From Acinetobacter sp. B51(2017) (lineage in GTDB: Bacteria; Pseudomonadota; Gammaproteobacteria; Pseudomonadales; Moraxellaceae): a stretch of DNA of 64,000 nt. The stretch is taken from assembly GCF_003711395.1 (NCBI RefSeq), contig NZ_PJRJ01000006.1:1-64000 (forward strand). The letters are read 5' to 3'. The position numbers and the translations under genes were made by a program. The notes beneath the pieces are model-generated. The model was not told the origin of the DNA. It saw only the letters and a list, made by a program, of their open reading frames with translations, and searched no databases. This document shows, in pieces, positions 27,187 to 37,672 of this stretch (positions are counted from its first letter, which is position 1; every line of letters begins with the position of its first letter).

Positions 27187-28725
27187 ATGTCGCATCCCTT
27201 AGATGGTTTACAATTTCCAATTGATGAAAAAACCCAAAAACCAAGCAGTACACAAGTCGGCAAAGACATTATTGCCGAAGCCTTATCCTTAGTGGATAAC
27301 AAAGCCGCTCAAGCGGTCTTAGCAGAAAAAAATTGGCGTAAGCATTATCCGCAGTATTTTAAAGCCTTAGTTAAAGCAGGCATTTTAAATGCTGAACACA
27401 CCTTAAAAATTGCCGAACACGGCTTACAAAAAGCACGTAGCAGTGTTGATTTTTATCGCTATGGTGAACGTTATTCTCTTAAAGATGCCATTAAGCTAAA
27501 TGCACAGAGTCTACATACCGTTACTATAAAAGGGCAAAGTCATGCTGCGCCTGAATGGTACGTGCCTTATCAAGGTCAAAAATTACAAGGCGATGCGCTA
27601 TTAAAACAGCTCGATGCTTGGCAAGCTGCTGGCATTGTTGAGCCAAGTCATGCCGATGCCATGCGCCTGTGTGTTGCCCATCCAGAATGGTTTGATTTAT
27701 CGGATCGTACCATGGTGCTGTTTGGTGCGGGTTCTGAAGCAGGCCCATTAACATGGCTATGTAAATGGAAAGCCAATATCGTGGCGCTGGATTTACCTAC
27801 CCCTAAAGTCTGGCAACGTATTTTAAATACGGTACAGGCTGGTAATGCAACTTTATATGCGCCAAGTCATCAGGCAATTCAAGCCGATGATCCCAAATTA
27901 GCTGCGCATTTAGGTGCCAATTTACTCAGTGAAATTCCAGAGATTATTAAATGGCTAGTGCAACAGCCAAACTCACTGGATTTAGCTGCAATTGCCTATT
28001 TAGATGGTGAAAAGCATGTGCGAGTGTCGATTGCCATGGATAGCATCATGAGCGAAGTGAGTGCACAAAAGCCCAATACCAGCTTAATGTTTATGTGTAC
28101 ACCCACAGATGTCTATGCCGTGCCGCCTGAAGTGATTGCTGCATCCCAAAGCAAATATCAACAGCGTTCTAAAATCCATAGCCAACTCAGCAAGGCACTG
28201 GCTTTCATCAGTCGTCAGTATCTTTTTAAAGCCAATGATCATCGTCTGTTCAGCTCAGACAACGGCCAACAATATGGCATTAGCGACTGTTTGGTGATTG
28301 AGCAAGGGCCAAACTATGCTTTAGCTAAACGCTTACAACAATGGCGTGCCACCTTAGCCCGCGCACAAGGACAAGTGGTGAGTATTAACATTGCACCCTC
28401 TACCACCACGCATTCAGTGGTAAAAAATCCATTACTCAAAGCTGCATTTGATGGTGCTCAATTATTTGATGTAGAAGCATTTTCTCCAGAAACCACCAAT
28501 GCGTTAATGGCAGCCCTTTGGGTACATGATTTACGTAACCTAGATTCTGTGGCGCAGCCGACAACCAAGCTTAAACATCCTTTAGAACTCATGATGTCAG
28601 GTGCTCATCATGGCGGCTTATGGCGTGTGGCGTATTTAGCCCGTACTGCCCTCCCCTTTGCAGCTGTCTACGGTATGGCTAAAGACAAATTACCCTCTCA
28701 ACTCTTATCTAAATTTCATAAATAG
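27187..28725 (+). CDS. Conserved protein of unknown function (512 aa)
   Basis: This 512-residue soluble-looking protein contains a Rossmann-like segment (TMVLFGAGSEAGPLTWLCKW) followed by NIVALDLPTP about 20 residues later. That is the GxGxxxG-strand-acidic pattern of nucleotide-binding folds. The C-terminal third has PSTTTHSVVKNPLLKAAFDG and ends hydrophobic and basic (LARTALPFAAVYGMA). It may be an NAD(P)- or SAM-utilising enzyme; the sequence does not show which. It is monocistronic: a 150-bp AT-rich promoter region lies upstream and a terminator downstream. Confidence 0.7.
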   Translation: MSHPLDGLQFPIDEKTQKPSSTQVGKDIIAEALSLVDNKAAQAVLAEKNWRKHYPQYFKALVKAGILNAEHTLKIAEHGLQKARSSVDFYRYGERYSLKDAIKLNAQSLHTVTIKGQSHAAPEWYVPYQGQKLQGDALLKQLDAWQAAGIVEPSHADAMRLCVAHPEWFDLSDRTMVLFGAGSEAGPLTWLCKWKANIVALDLPTPKVWQRILNTVQAGNATLYAPSHQAIQADDPKLAAHLGANLLSEIPEIIKWLVQQPNSLDLAAIAYLDGEKHVRVSIAMDSIMSEVSAQKPNTSLMFMCTPTDVYAVPPEVIAASQSKYQQRSKIHSQLSKALAFISRQYLFKANDHRLFSSDNGQQYGISDCLVIEQGPNYALAKRLQQWRATLARAQGQVVSINIAPSTTTHSVVKNPLLKAAFDGAQLFDVEAFSPETTNALMAALWVHDLRNLDSVAQPTTKLKHPLELMMSGAHHGGLWRVAYLARTALPFAAVYGMAKDKLPSQLLSKFHK

Positions 28726-28752
28726 AGCAGCTTTAAATCTTTGTTGTAGCCA

Positions 28753-28784
28753 TAAAAAAACGCAGCCAAAGCTGCGTTTTTTTA
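28753..28784. terminator. Bidirectional terminator, 512-aa gene / pit
   Basis: AAAAAAACGCAGCCAAAGCTGCGTTTTTTT lies between convergent genes. Confidence 0.88.
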
Positions 28785-28794
28785 TATTTCTGAT

Positions 28795-30411
28795 TTAAAA
28801 GACTTTAAGCAACAACCAGTACAACACGCCTGATAAACAGATGGTTGCAGGTAAAGTAAAGATCCATGCAGAAAGAATGGTTTTAATGGTATTAAAGTTT
28901 AAACCTGATTTATTGGCGACCATGGTACCTGCCACCGCAGAGTTTAAAACATGCGTGGTTGATACAGGCATACCAAAACCATCTGCTGCTGCAATCGTTG
29001 ACATGGCAACTAATTCAGCCGACATCCCTTGGCCATAAGTCATATGGTTTTTACCAATACGCTCACCGACAGTCACGACAATACGCTTCCAGCCGACCAT
29101 GGTTCCTAGACCCAATGCCAAAGCAACCGCAACTTTTACCCAAGTTGGGATGTATTGTAAGAATGAATCTAGGTTGTCACGATATTCATCCACCGTGTTT
29201 TGTTGTGCTGTACTCATCGCTGGTAAAGCTTCTGCTTTATCAAGACGTTTAAATGCTGTGGTGCTTAAGTACATATCATTACGTAACTCAGAAACTAATG
29301 CTTCAGGTACATCTTTAATATTTTGATAGGCACCAACTTTTTCACCCAAATGATCGGTTAAGCTTGCAAGCGCAGGCACGACGTCTGGCGTGATTTCTTT
29401 GCTTTGTACATACTGCGTAATGATGGCACGCGCTTTTTCATCTGCAATATCTTCATGATTTGGATAAATCACTGCTGCTGTTTGTGCAGACAATTGACCA
29501 AAAGATTGCATGTGCTGACTATCGACATTTTTGTTGAGTGAATAAGCGAGAGGTACACAGCCAATCAAAATCAGCATGATTAAACCCATACCTTTTTGAC
29601 CATCATTTGAACCGTGGGCAAAACTTACACCCGTACAGGTAAAGATCAAAATAGCACGAATTAAAGGTGGCGGTGGCTTATTCCCCACAGGCGGTTGGAA
29701 TAATTCCATTTGTTTCTTAAAGATTTTTTTTACCAATAAGAACAACACAGCAGCAAAAGCAAAACCAATTAAAGGTGAGAATAACAGGGCTTTACCCACT
29801 TTCATCACCTGCTCCATGTCTACACCTGAAGCACCACTACTTGAATGCAAGATGTAGTTCATGATGCCCACACCCAAGATCGAACCAATTAAGGTGTGCG
29901 AACTTGATGCTGGAATACCTAAGAACCATGTGCCTAAGTTCCATAAAATTGCGGCAATCAACATGGCAAAAACCATGGCAAAGCCTGCTCCAGAACCGAC
30001 ATTCATAATCAGTTCGACTGGCAATAAAGCAATAATTCCGTAAGCCACGGCGCCACTGGCAACCATTACCCCTAAGAAATTACAGAAACCCGCCCACATC
30101 ACCGCCACAGGTGCGGGTAAAGCGTTGGTATAAATAACGGTTGCTACCGCGTTGGCTGTGTCATGAAAACCATTGACGAACTCAAAGCCCAACGCAATAA
30201 ACAAGGCGCTGGCCAATAAAATCACCGTATATAAACCCAATGCCGGAACATGAGCTAAATCTGCAGACAGTTGAAAGCCAATATAAATTAGCGTAGAAAC
30301 AATCAGAGTCAAAAACACCGGCATAAAGAATTTCGGTGTAGGCGCATGTACATTGCTCGGTTGATCGGGCAAAGATGATGCTGAATCTTGGGGAGTTTGA
30401 TTAGAATTCAT
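28795..30411 (-). CDS. pit: Inorganic phosphate transporter, Pit family
   Basis: Pit imports phosphate, as a metal-phosphate complex, with protons across the inner membrane. The protein of about 538 residues has ten or more membrane helices and the duplicated signature: GFHDTANAVATVIYTNALP in the N-terminal half, and FAHGSNDGQKGMGLIMLILI and MPVSTTHVLNSAVAG in the C-terminal half. A large central hydrophilic loop (residues about 300-420) matches the E. coli PitA layout. I use the ATG at 30411; a TTG 14 codons upstream gives a longer, less credible N-terminus. It is divergent from metH. Confidence 0.92.
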   Translation of the reverse strand: MNSNQTPQDSASSLPDQPSNVHAPTPKFFMPVFLTLIVSTLIYIGFQLSADLAHVPALGLYTVILLASALFIALGFEFVNGFHDTANAVATVIYTNALPAPVAVMWAGFCNFLGVMVASGAVAYGIIALLPVELIMNVGSGAGFAMVFAMLIAAILWNLGTWFLGIPASSSHTLIGSILGVGIMNYILHSSSGASGVDMEQVMKVGKALLFSPLIGFAFAAVLFLLVKKIFKKQMELFQPPVGNKPPPPLIRAILIFTCTGVSFAHGSNDGQKGMGLIMLILIGCVPLAYSLNKNVDSQHMQSFGQLSAQTAAVIYPNHEDIADEKARAIITQYVQSKEITPDVVPALASLTDHLGEKVGAYQNIKDVPEALVSELRNDMYLSTTAFKRLDKAEALPAMSTAQQNTVDEYRDNLDSFLQYIPTWVKVAVALALGLGTMVGWKRIVVTVGERIGKNHMTYGQGMSAELVAMSTIAAADGFGMPVSTTHVLNSAVAGTMVANKSGLNFNTIKTILSAWIFTLPATICLSGVLYWLLLKVF

Positions 30412-30796
30412 GCAAGCAGGAATAGAGGATTCAAGGATCCCCGTATTGTTCAATTAAATTGTGACAATTATATGACAAAGCGACTCCACTCGCAGGCTAT
30501 TTTGACTACGATTGTCGAGTTTTACTGCATGTCGTATAAATTATCGACAAACGGTTAAAATTGAAGCCTAAACATGCTCATTCCTTTTTTTGTTTCTAAA
30601 ATTACTGCGCTAAAACGGCCAAGCGTATTTGCTGGAATAGCAATCTAACAAGCAAATATGACAACAACATGAAAAAAATTCATTTCTTGACGATTTCTGT
30701 ATAGCAATTCAACTGCTTAATTTGAATACTGCTCAATTTCTGATGAATTCTGCTACTATATTGTCGATTTTCTATTCCATCGGATTGGGGTTTTGT
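30412..30796. other. Intergenic region, pit / metH (divergent)
   Basis: About 385 bp. A TTGACG at 30689 and TACTATATT at about 30752 are possible promoter boxes for metH but are not well spaced. I looked for cobalamin, SAM and SAH riboswitch cores and saw none that I can support. Confidence 0.45.
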
Positions 30797-33700
30797 ATGT
30801 CCACACTCGCCACCTTAAAAGAGCTTCTTGCCAAGCGCATCCTGATTATTGATGGTGCAATGGGCACCATGATTCAACGTCACAAACTCGAAGAAGCCGA
30901 CTACCGTGGTGAACGCTTCGCCGATTGGGCATCTGACTTAAAAGGCAACAACGACCTTTTAGTTTTAACTCAGCCACAGATTATTCAAGGCATCCATGAA
31001 GCTTATTTAGAAGCAGGTGCAGATATCATTGAAACCAATACCTTTAACGGTACCCGCGTTTCAATGTCTGACTACCACATGGAAGATTTGGTTGCTGAAA
31101 TCAATATTGCAGCGGCACGTTTGGCAAAAGAAGCGTGTGCCAAATATTCAACGCCTGAAAAACCACGTTTTGTGGCAGGTGTACTTGGGCCAACATCTCG
31201 TACAACATCAATCTCGCCAAACGTAAATGATCCTGCATTCCGTAATATTACTTTTGACGCGTTAAAAGAAAACTACATCGAATCAACCAAAGCCTTAATT
31301 GCAGGTGGCGTTGATATCATCTTGATTGAAACGGTATTTGATACGTTAAATGCTAAAGCTGCGATCTTTGCGGTAAAAGAAGTATTTAAAGAAATCGGCT
31401 ATGAACTGCCAATTATGATTTCAGGTACGATTACCGACGCTTCAGGTCGTACACTCACAGGTCAAACGGCTGAAGCGTTCTGGAACTCGATGCGCCATGC
31501 AGAGCCAATTTCTATCGGTTTTAACTGTGCGCTTGGTGCTGATGCGATGCGTCCACACGTAAAAACGGTTTCTGACGTTGCCGATACATTTGTGTCAGCA
31601 CATCCAAACGCAGGTTTACCCAATGCTTTTGGTGGTTATGATGAAACCCCTGAAGAAACTGCGGCATTTATTAAAGAATTTGCGGAAAGTGGCTTAATCA
31701 ACATCACAGGTGGTTGTTGTGGTACCACGCCTGATCATATCCGTGCCATTGCACAAGCAGTTGCAGGCATTGCCCCACGTCAAGTGCCTGAAATTGAACC
31801 TGCATGTCGTTTAAGTGGTTTAGAACCATTTAACATCACCAAAGACTCATTGTTCGTGAACGTGGGTGAACGTACCAACGTGACGGGTTCTAAAAAATTC
31901 TTACGCTTAATTAAAGAAGAAAACTTTACCGAAGCTTTAGATGTTGCCCGTCAACAAGTTGAAGCAGGCGCACAGATCATCGACATCAACATGGATGAAG
32001 GAATGCTCGATTCGCAATCGGCGATGGTGCATTTCTTAAATCTGATTGCCTCTGAACCTGATATTTCTCGTGTGCCAATCATGCTTGATTCTTCTAAATG
32101 GGAGATCATTGAAGCAGGTTTAAAATGTGTACAAGGTAAGGCAGTTGTTAACTCAATTTCCTTAAAAGAAGGTTATGACGAATTTGTAGAACGTGCTCGC
32201 CTCTGCCGTCAGTATGGTGCAGCAGTCATTGTCATGGCATTTGACGAAAATGGTCAGGCAGATACAGCACAGCGTAAGAAAGAAATCTGTAAGCGTTCTT
32301 ATGATGTCCTTGTCAACGAAGTGGGTTTCCCTTCTGAAGATATTATCTTTGACCCGAACGTATTCGCGGTAGCAACAGGGATCGAAGAACACAACAACTA
32401 TGGCGTGGACTTCATTGAAGCTACGGGTTGGATTAAACAAAATCTACCAAATGCCATGGTTTCAGGTGGTATTTCAAACGTATCGTTCTCTTTCCGTGGA
32501 AACGAACCTGTGCGTGAAGCGATCCATGCGGTGTTCTTGTATCACGGTATTCAACAAGGCTTAACCATGGGGATCGTCAACGCAGGTCAGCTTGCGATTT
32601 ATGATGACATTGATGCTGAACTGAAAGAAGCCGTTGAAGATGTGGTATTAAACCGTAACCAAGGGGCAAGCGGTCAAGAAGCCACTGAAAAACTATTAGA
32701 AGTTGCTGAAAAATACCGTGGTCAAGCTGGTGCGCAAAAAGCTGAAGAAAACCTTGAATGGCGTAACGAGTCCGTTGAAAAACGTCTTGAATATGCCCTA
32801 GTAAAAGGCATTACCACCTATATTGATGAAGATACCGAAGAAGCACGTTTAAAATCAGCGCGCCCTTTAGATGTAATTGAAGGCCCGTTAATGGCTGGTA
32901 TGAACGTGGTCGGTGACCTCTTTGGTGCAGGTAAAATGTTCTTACCGCAAGTGGTGAAATCTGCGCGTGTGATGAAACAAGCTGTGGCTTGGTTAAACCC
33001 GTTCATTGAAGCTGAAAAAACTCAAGCTGAAGCCAAAGGTAAAATCTTACTTGCAACAGTAAAAGGCGACGTTCACGACATTGGTAAAAACATCGTGGGT
33101 GTGGTACTTGGTTGTAATGGTTATGACATCGTAGACCTTGGCGTGATGGTACCGTGTGAGAAGATTCTACAAACAGCCATTGATGAGAAAGTTGACATCA
33201 TCGGTTTATCAGGCTTGATCACACCGTCATTGGATGAAATGGTCTTTGTTGCTAAAGAAATGCAACGTAAAGGCTTTAACATTCCACTGATGATTGGTGG
33301 TGCGACAACCTCTAAAGCGCATACCGCTGTAAAAATTGCACCGCAATATCAAAATGATGGCGTGTACTACACCGCTGATGCATCTCGTGCTGTGGGTGTT
33401 GCAACCCAGCTTTTATCTGCTGATATGAAACCGCAATTGGCAGCCGACTATGCTGCGGATTATGAAAAAATCCGTACACGTCTTGCCAATAAGCAACCGA
33501 AAGCGGCGAAGTTGTCTTATGCGGAATCGGTAGAAAACAATTTCAAAGTTGATTTCGACAAGAATGCACCTGTAAAACCGAACTTCATTGGTTCGCAAAC
33601 ATTCACCAACTATTCTTTAGAAACTTTGGTTGAATACTTCGACTGGACACCATTCTTTATTTCGTGGAGCTTGGCGGGCAAATTCCCAAAAATCCTTGAA

Positions 33701-34546
33701 GATGAAGTGGTGGGCGAAGCAGCGCGTGACTTGTATGCGCAAGCGCAAGAAATGCTCAAAGACATTATCGAAAATAAACGCTTTGATGCCCGTGCAACAT
33801 TCAGCATTTACCCTGCGAACCGTGTGGCAGCAGATACGGTTGCGGTAACTGATGAAAATGGTAATGTCACCCATACCTTCGAGCATCTTCGTCAGCAATC
33901 TGACAAAGTGACAGGTAAAGCGAACTATTCTTTAGCTGACTTTGTTGCACCTGAGCTTGGATATGCAAAACAATGTTTTGCCCAAGCGCAAGAGCGAAAT
34001 GAAAATGTAGCTGAGCCTGTGGCAATTCAAGATTACTTGGGTGGTTTCACGGTTTCGATCTTTGGTGCAGAAGAACTTTCACAAGAATACAAAGCCAAAG
34101 GTGATGACTATAACGCGATTATGGTTCAAGCCTTGGGTGACCGTTTTGCTGAAGCCTTTGCTGAGCATTTACATGAGCGTATTCGTAAAGAGTTCTGGGG
34201 CTACCAAGCCGATGAACAGTTAAGCAATGAAGATTTGATTAAAGAGAAGTATGTGGGTATTCGTCCTGCACCGGGCTACCCTGCTTGTCCTGAACACTCT
34301 GAAAAAGCGCCATTGTTTGACTGGTTGGGTTCAACTGAGAAGATGGGTACTTACCTGACTTCTAGCTTTGCGATGTGGCCACCTTCATCTGTCAGCGGTT
34401 TCTACTACGCAAACCCTGAAACCGAATACTTTAACGTAGGTAAAATTTCTGGCGATCAGTTAGAAGATTATGCGAAGCGTAAAGGTTGGACCTTGGATGA
34501 AGCAAAGCGTTGGTTAGCGCCAAATTTGGATGACTCAGTGGTTTAA
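30797..34546 (+). CDS. metH: Cobalamin-dependent methionine synthase
   Basis: MetH transfers the methyl group of methyltetrahydrofolate through cobalamin to homocysteine, giving methionine. From the ATG at 30797 the protein has 1249 residues and four modules. They are the homocysteine domain with zinc cysteines in [11 protein letters not shown] (about residue 304), the pterin domain ([15 protein letters not shown]), the B12 domain with [11 protein letters not shown] (base-off His near 760), and the AdoMet activation domain with [12 protein letters not shown] chose [16 protein letters not shown] as start because GGGG lies upstream. A 25-codon longer frame opens earlier and has no support. Confidence 0.96.
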   Translation: MSTLATLKELLAKRILIIDGAMGTMIQRHKLEEADYRGERFADWASDLKGNNDLLVLTQPQIIQGIHEAYLEAGADIIETNTFNGTRVSMSDYHMEDLVAEINIAAARLAKEACAKYSTPEKPRFVAGVLGPTSRTTSISPNVNDPAFRNITFDALKENYIESTKALIAGGVDIILIETVFDTLNAKAAIFAVKEVFKEIGYELPIMISGTITDASGRTLTGQTAEAFWNSMRHAEPISIGFNCALGADAMRPHVKTVSDVADTFVSAHPNAGLPNAFGGYDETPEETAAFIKEFAESGLINITGGCCGTTPDHIRAIAQAVAGIAPRQVPEIEPACRLSGLEPFNITKDSLFVNVGERTNVTGSKKFLRLIKEENFTEALDVARQQVEAGAQIIDINMDEGMLDSQSAMVHFLNLIASEPDISRVPIMLDSSKWEIIEAGLKCVQGKAVVNSISLKEGYDEFVERARLCRQYGAAVIVMAFDENGQADTAQRKKEICKRSYDVLVNEVGFPSEDIIFDPNVFAVATGIEEHNNYGVDFIEATGWIKQNLPNAMVSGGISNVSFSFRGNEPVREAIHAVFLYHGIQQGLTMGIVNAGQLAIYDDIDAELKEAVEDVVLNRNQGASGQEATEKLLEVAEKYRGQAGAQKAEENLEWRNESVEKRLEYALVKGITTYIDEDTEEARLKSARPLDVIEGPLMAGMNVVGDLFGAGKMFLPQVVKSARVMKQAVAWLNPFIEAEKTQAEAKGKILLATVKGDVHDIGKNIVGVVLGCNGYDIVDLGVMVPCEKILQTAIDEKVDIIGLSGLITPSLDEMVFVAKEMQRKGFNIPLMIGGATTSKAHTAVKIAPQYQNDGVYYTADASRAVGVATQLLSADMKPQLAADYAADYEKIRTRLANKQPKAAKLSYAESVENNFKVDFDKNAPVKPNFIGSQTFTNYSLETLVEYFDWTPFFISWSLAGKFPKILEDEVVGEAARDLYAQAQEMLKDIIENKRFDARATFSIYPANRVAADTVAVTDENGNVTHTFEHLRQQSDKVTGKANYSLADFVAPELGYAKQCFAQAQERNENVAEPVAIQDYLGGFTVSIFGAEELSQEYKAKGDDYNAIMVQALGDRFAEAFAEHLHERIRKEFWGYQADEQLSNEDLIKEKYVGIRPAPGYPACPEHSEKAPLFDWLGSTEKMGTYLTSSFAMWPPSSVSGFYYANPETEYFNVGKISGDQLEDYAKRKGWTLDEAKRWLAPNLDDSVV

Positions 34547-34568
34547 GAGTCACGATAATTTAGAAAAG

Positions 34569-34598
34569 AAAAATCCCCTCGAGCGAGGGGATTTTTTT
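34569..34598. terminator. Bidirectional terminator, metH / DUF262 gene
   Basis: AAAATCCCCTCGAGCGAGGGGATTTTTTT ends metH. The symmetrical stem also abuts the stop of the convergent DUF262 gene. Confidence 0.88.
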
Positions 34599-36447
34599 AA
34601 GACCAAATCACACTTCTGCCAGTTTTTATATTGAGATGTGCATCTTGTAAAGATTTCAAATATTTTTCAAAAAGTTGATATCTAGCTTTTAAAAAATCTT
34701 CAAACTTTGGCTCATCATTTTTACTAATTAGACTTTCACTAAATGGAATGCAATGAGTCTCTAAACTACTTATAAGTTGGTTTTTAGCATTCTCTATACT
34801 TTCTTCGGTATATCCACCGTTACCATCCTCAATAGAATTATGCAGTATCAATTCATTCATATATGTACTAGGTGACTTATCCTTAATTTTAATATTAGAA
34901 ATCTTATTAATTCTAATTTTATTAAGCACCGTATCAACTCGCTCATCTTCAAAAGAATTTTCTGCAAAATTTTTATCAATATATTTAACCGGATAAATAT
35001 GATGCACATCAATTTTTTCCGAAATAGAAATATTTGCATTATTTTCCAAATTCTTAAATTTATTTAAATTCCACATAAGATAATTTACAGTTAAAAATTT
35101 TGTATTATTATTTGCATCAATATTTAGAAACTCATCATAACTAAATTCAATTTTAAAATTATTCCAATATTCAGTGGGAATAACTATGCCTTTTGCTAAA
35201 TCACGTAAAACTTCACAATCTTTTTTTAGTACAACATTTGTAGAACCATGTCTAGCTCCGCCATATCTATTATCATAGATCGAGGCGTAAAACCAAAATT
35301 TCAAAAGCTCAATTTGTTGATTGCTAGCCTGAGAAAAGTCTTTATTTTTAAGGTTTTGAATAAAACTCAACAATGGCAACAACATGGTTTTATACGGTAT
35401 ATTTTCAACTTTAAAAACCCAATGATTATCTTCCAACCATTTTTGGACATGAATTACATCTTTTACTGTTACATCCCAATTATCAGTAAAGGCCTCACCA
35501 TTCAATTCTTTTAATATTGATTTTTTTGTTACATCACCATTAACTTTAAAATTAATATAACGAACCAATGGATCTACTAAATTTTCCTGAAAATATTGTT
35601 CTTCTTCTAGTTTTTTGAGAGCACTTCGCAAGTTAAAAGTCAAATAAATTTTAGCCGTTATAATATCTGTAAATGATAAGTTTAAACCTTGTGAGTTACT
35701 TCTTTCAAAATATAAGCAAAATTTTTCTAAATCCATATTTAGCAATTGAACTGAAATCAAATTCGTTTTTTTAAAAACATCTGTTTTAAAATCATTCCAA
35801 AATTTAATTCCAAATACTTTATAAATCTTCTTTACCTCTTGGTCAAAATTAATACCGATAGTATCTATAATTGGATCTATTACAGCTTCTTGAAATTCAT
35901 CCTGCATCTCATCAATGTTATTATAAATATCCCCTAAACATATATAAAAAGTCTTATCTACTGGCTTTACAGATGTAACACCATCAATATATTGATCAAA
36001 TGATATTTCAACACCTTTTTTTATTTTTTTTGCACTATCATCCCATATATCAGAATTTCTCAACAATTCACTATCTTTAAATGTGACATAAACTCTATCC
36101 ATGCCTTTCATAGCTCTATAAATAGAAGTGACTCGTTGCTGACCATCTAATAGTGTATAAATATTTTCTTGATCAAATTCATCTTTAGTATATTGTCTAG
36201 ATCTTGGCTTTCTTTCTCTTTTTCCACGCTCTCTTAGATCAAAGTCACGACATGCAAGATCAAAATCAGGTTTAGATACAATGAGTGAACCTATAAATAA
36301 ATCCTTTAGTATTGAGTCGAAAAGCGTTTCTGTTTTCTCTAATGGCCACTTAAAATCACGCTGAAACTCAGGTAATACTAATTTTTTATTATCTATTAAC
36401 TTTACAATATCTTCGATTGACTTTGTTTCTTGTGTACTGGTTTTCAT
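34597..36447 (-). CDS. DUF262 / HNH (DUF1524-like) protein, GmrSD-type
   Basis: The 616-residue protein has an N-terminal DUF262 domain: LPEFQRDFKW at 25-34, LLDGQQRVTSIYRA with DGQQR at 101-105, and ERSNSQGLNLSFTD at 248-261. A C-terminal HNH-like part follows with VHHIYPVKYID at 481-491. This is the architecture of GmrSD/DndB-like defence proteins, in which DUF262 is a ParB-fold NTP-dependent module and the HNH domain cuts DNA. GmrSD-type enzymes restrict phage DNA with modified bases; the target here is unknown. The gene is visibly richer in A and T than its neighbours and sits beside a broken nuclease gene and an IS, consistent with horizontal acquisition. GmrS and GmrD activities would be fused in one chain. 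Confidence 0.85.
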   Translation of the reverse strand: MKTSTQETKSIEDIVKLIDNKKLVLPEFQRDFKWPLEKTETLFDSILKDLFIGSLIVSKPDFDLACRDFDLRERGKRERKPRSRQYTKDEFDQENIYTLLDGQQRVTSIYRAMKGMDRVYVTFKDSELLRNSDIWDDSAKKIKKGVEISFDQYIDGVTSVKPVDKTFYICLGDIYNNIDEMQDEFQEAVIDPIIDTIGINFDQEVKKIYKVFGIKFWNDFKTDVFKKTNLISVQLLNMDLEKFCLYFERSNSQGLNLSFTDIITAKIYLTFNLRSALKKLEEEQYFQENLVDPLVRYINFKVNGDVTKKSILKELNGEAFTDNWDVTVKDVIHVQKWLEDNHWVFKVENIPYKTMLLPLLSFIQNLKNKDFSQASNQQIELLKFWFYASIYDNRYGGARHGSTNVVLKKDCEVLRDLAKGIVIPTEYWNNFKIEFSYDEFLNIDANNNTKFLTVNYLMWNLNKFKNLENNANISISEKIDVHHIYPVKYIDKNFAENSFEDERVDTVLNKIRINKISNIKIKDKSPSTYMNELILHNSIEDGNGGYTEESIENAKNQLISSLETHCIPFSESLISKNDEPKFEDFLKARYQLFEKYLKSLQDAHLNIKTGRSVIWS

Positions 36448-36685
36448 ACGCCCTCTGCACTATATGGATATTTTGAAATACCCTTTAGACCTTATTATAA
36501 AATGCCAATGAATAATATTAGTCAATTCTACTATAAATAGTTAACCAACCTCTATTACATGCTAATAACAGCAAGCTAAGATGCCACCTCATATTTGATT
36601 TATGCCTCCCCTTTCTTCCGTAAAATGCTGACTACCATCGCACTCAATCAATAAATTTGCAGCAGGACAGTAAAAATCCACAATG

Positions 36686-36692
36686 TAATTTA
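36686..36692. repeat. Target-site duplication, left copy
   Basis: TAATTTA directly precedes the ACCCG end of the IS. The same seven bases follow the other end at 37666. Confidence 0.85.
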
Positions 36693-37665
36693 ACCCGAAT
36701 CATGGATAAGAAATGCAGTTGAAAAAAAAGATGACTGAGTTGATAAGTGAGTTACGACACAAACCATTCAACCAGCCATCCTATGTTCGAGTTTACAACT
36801 TTATTCTGCACAATTGATGATTTTTTTCAGAAAAATGAAGCCATCTATTGGCAATATCTAAAACAAGAAAATCCTAAAGTCAGACAGCGATCAGGTGTTC
36901 TATGCTTATCTGAAATTATCTTTATCGCAGTTTGGTATAAAAACTCTCAACCTCATCATTTCAAAGCCTTTTATGGAATGATAAAGCGCTTTTACTCCAA
37001 ACTTTTTAAAGGTTTACCGTCCTATCAGCGGATCGTTTATTTGATCAACCAACATCAACTCGCACTTCAGGCATTGCATATTTCTTTAACTTCTAAGACT
37101 CAAACAAAGTATGCTTGGGTTGACTCTACAACTCTACCCGTATGTAAAAATCAGCGTATTCAACGTCATAAATCTTTAAAACAAATTGCCACACGAGGTA
37201 AAAGCTCAATGGGTTGGTTCTATGGATGCAAATTGCATGTACTGGTGGATGCTCAGGGGCAATTTATTCGGACCCAACTCTCGAATGGTCATACTTCAGA
37301 TATCAAGATTCTTCCGAAGCTCGCTCAAGGATACATCGGTAAGATCTTTGGAGATCGTGGCTACATCAGTGAGATTTTAAAAGATAAGCTAGGAGCGCAA
37401 GGTGTTGAATTGATTACGTATCATCGCAAGAACATGCGACCATTAGAACTCTCATTAGAGGATGAGCTTATGCTGAGACAACGCAATAAAATAGAGACGA
37501 TCTTTAGCTTATTGAAGCAACAATACAACCTAGTAAGCAGTCGCCATCGTTCCATTTCAGGTTATTTCGCTGGGATTTATGCATCACTCTGTGCTTATCA
37601 AATCTGCCATCAGAATAAGCCTCAATTTACAATGATGTGAAACTAGGCTTATCCATGATTCGGGT
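36693..37665 (+). mobile_element. Complete IS982-family insertion sequence, 973 bp
   Basis: The ends are ACCCGAATCATGGATAAG at 36693-36710 and its exact reverse complement at 37648-37665, an 18-bp perfect inverted repeat. ACCC tips and a length near 1 kb are standard for IS982. A 7-bp direct repeat TAATTTA flanks it, which shows simple transposition into the DUF559 gene. One transposase gene fills the element. Perfect ends, intact target copies and an open transposase suggest a recent and possibly active insertion. Confidence 0.92.
36783..37640 (+). CDS. IS982-family transposase
   Basis: The 285-residue protein begins MFEFTTLFCTIDDFFQKNEA, the typical IS982 start (FC.IDDF). It has the DDE residues in YAWVDSTTLPVC, IFGDRGYIS and RNKIETIFSLLKQQYNLV. 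It catalyses transposition of the surrounding element. An in-frame GTG 12 codons earlier is possible, but the ATG matches the family start. Confidence 0.92.
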   Translation: MFEFTTLFCTIDDFFQKNEAIYWQYLKQENPKVRQRSGVLCLSEIIFIAVWYKNSQPHHFKAFYGMIKRFYSKLFKGLPSYQRIVYLINQHQLALQALHISLTSKTQTKYAWVDSTTLPVCKNQRIQRHKSLKQIATRGKSSMGWFYGCKLHVLVDAQGQFIRTQLSNGHTSDIKILPKLAQGYIGKIFGDRGYISEILKDKLGAQGVELITYHRKNMRPLELSLEDELMLRQRNKIETIFSLLKQQYNLVSSRHRSISGYFAGIYASLCAYQICHQNKPQFTMM

Positions 37666-37672
37666 TAATTTA
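37666..37672. repeat. Target-site duplication, right copy
   Basis: TAATTTA follows the GGGT end of the IS982-family element and matches the left copy. Confidence 0.85.

Noticed and set aside
30412..30796. Riboswitch ahead of metH
   Set aside because: No cobalamin-box, SAM or SAH core elements could be read in the leader.
36783..37640. IS5-family assignment for the transposase at 36.8 kb
   Set aside because: The FC.IDDF start, ACCC tips and 7-bp target copies fit IS982 better. IS5-type elements usually leave 4-bp or shorter (CTAG/TTAA-like) duplications.
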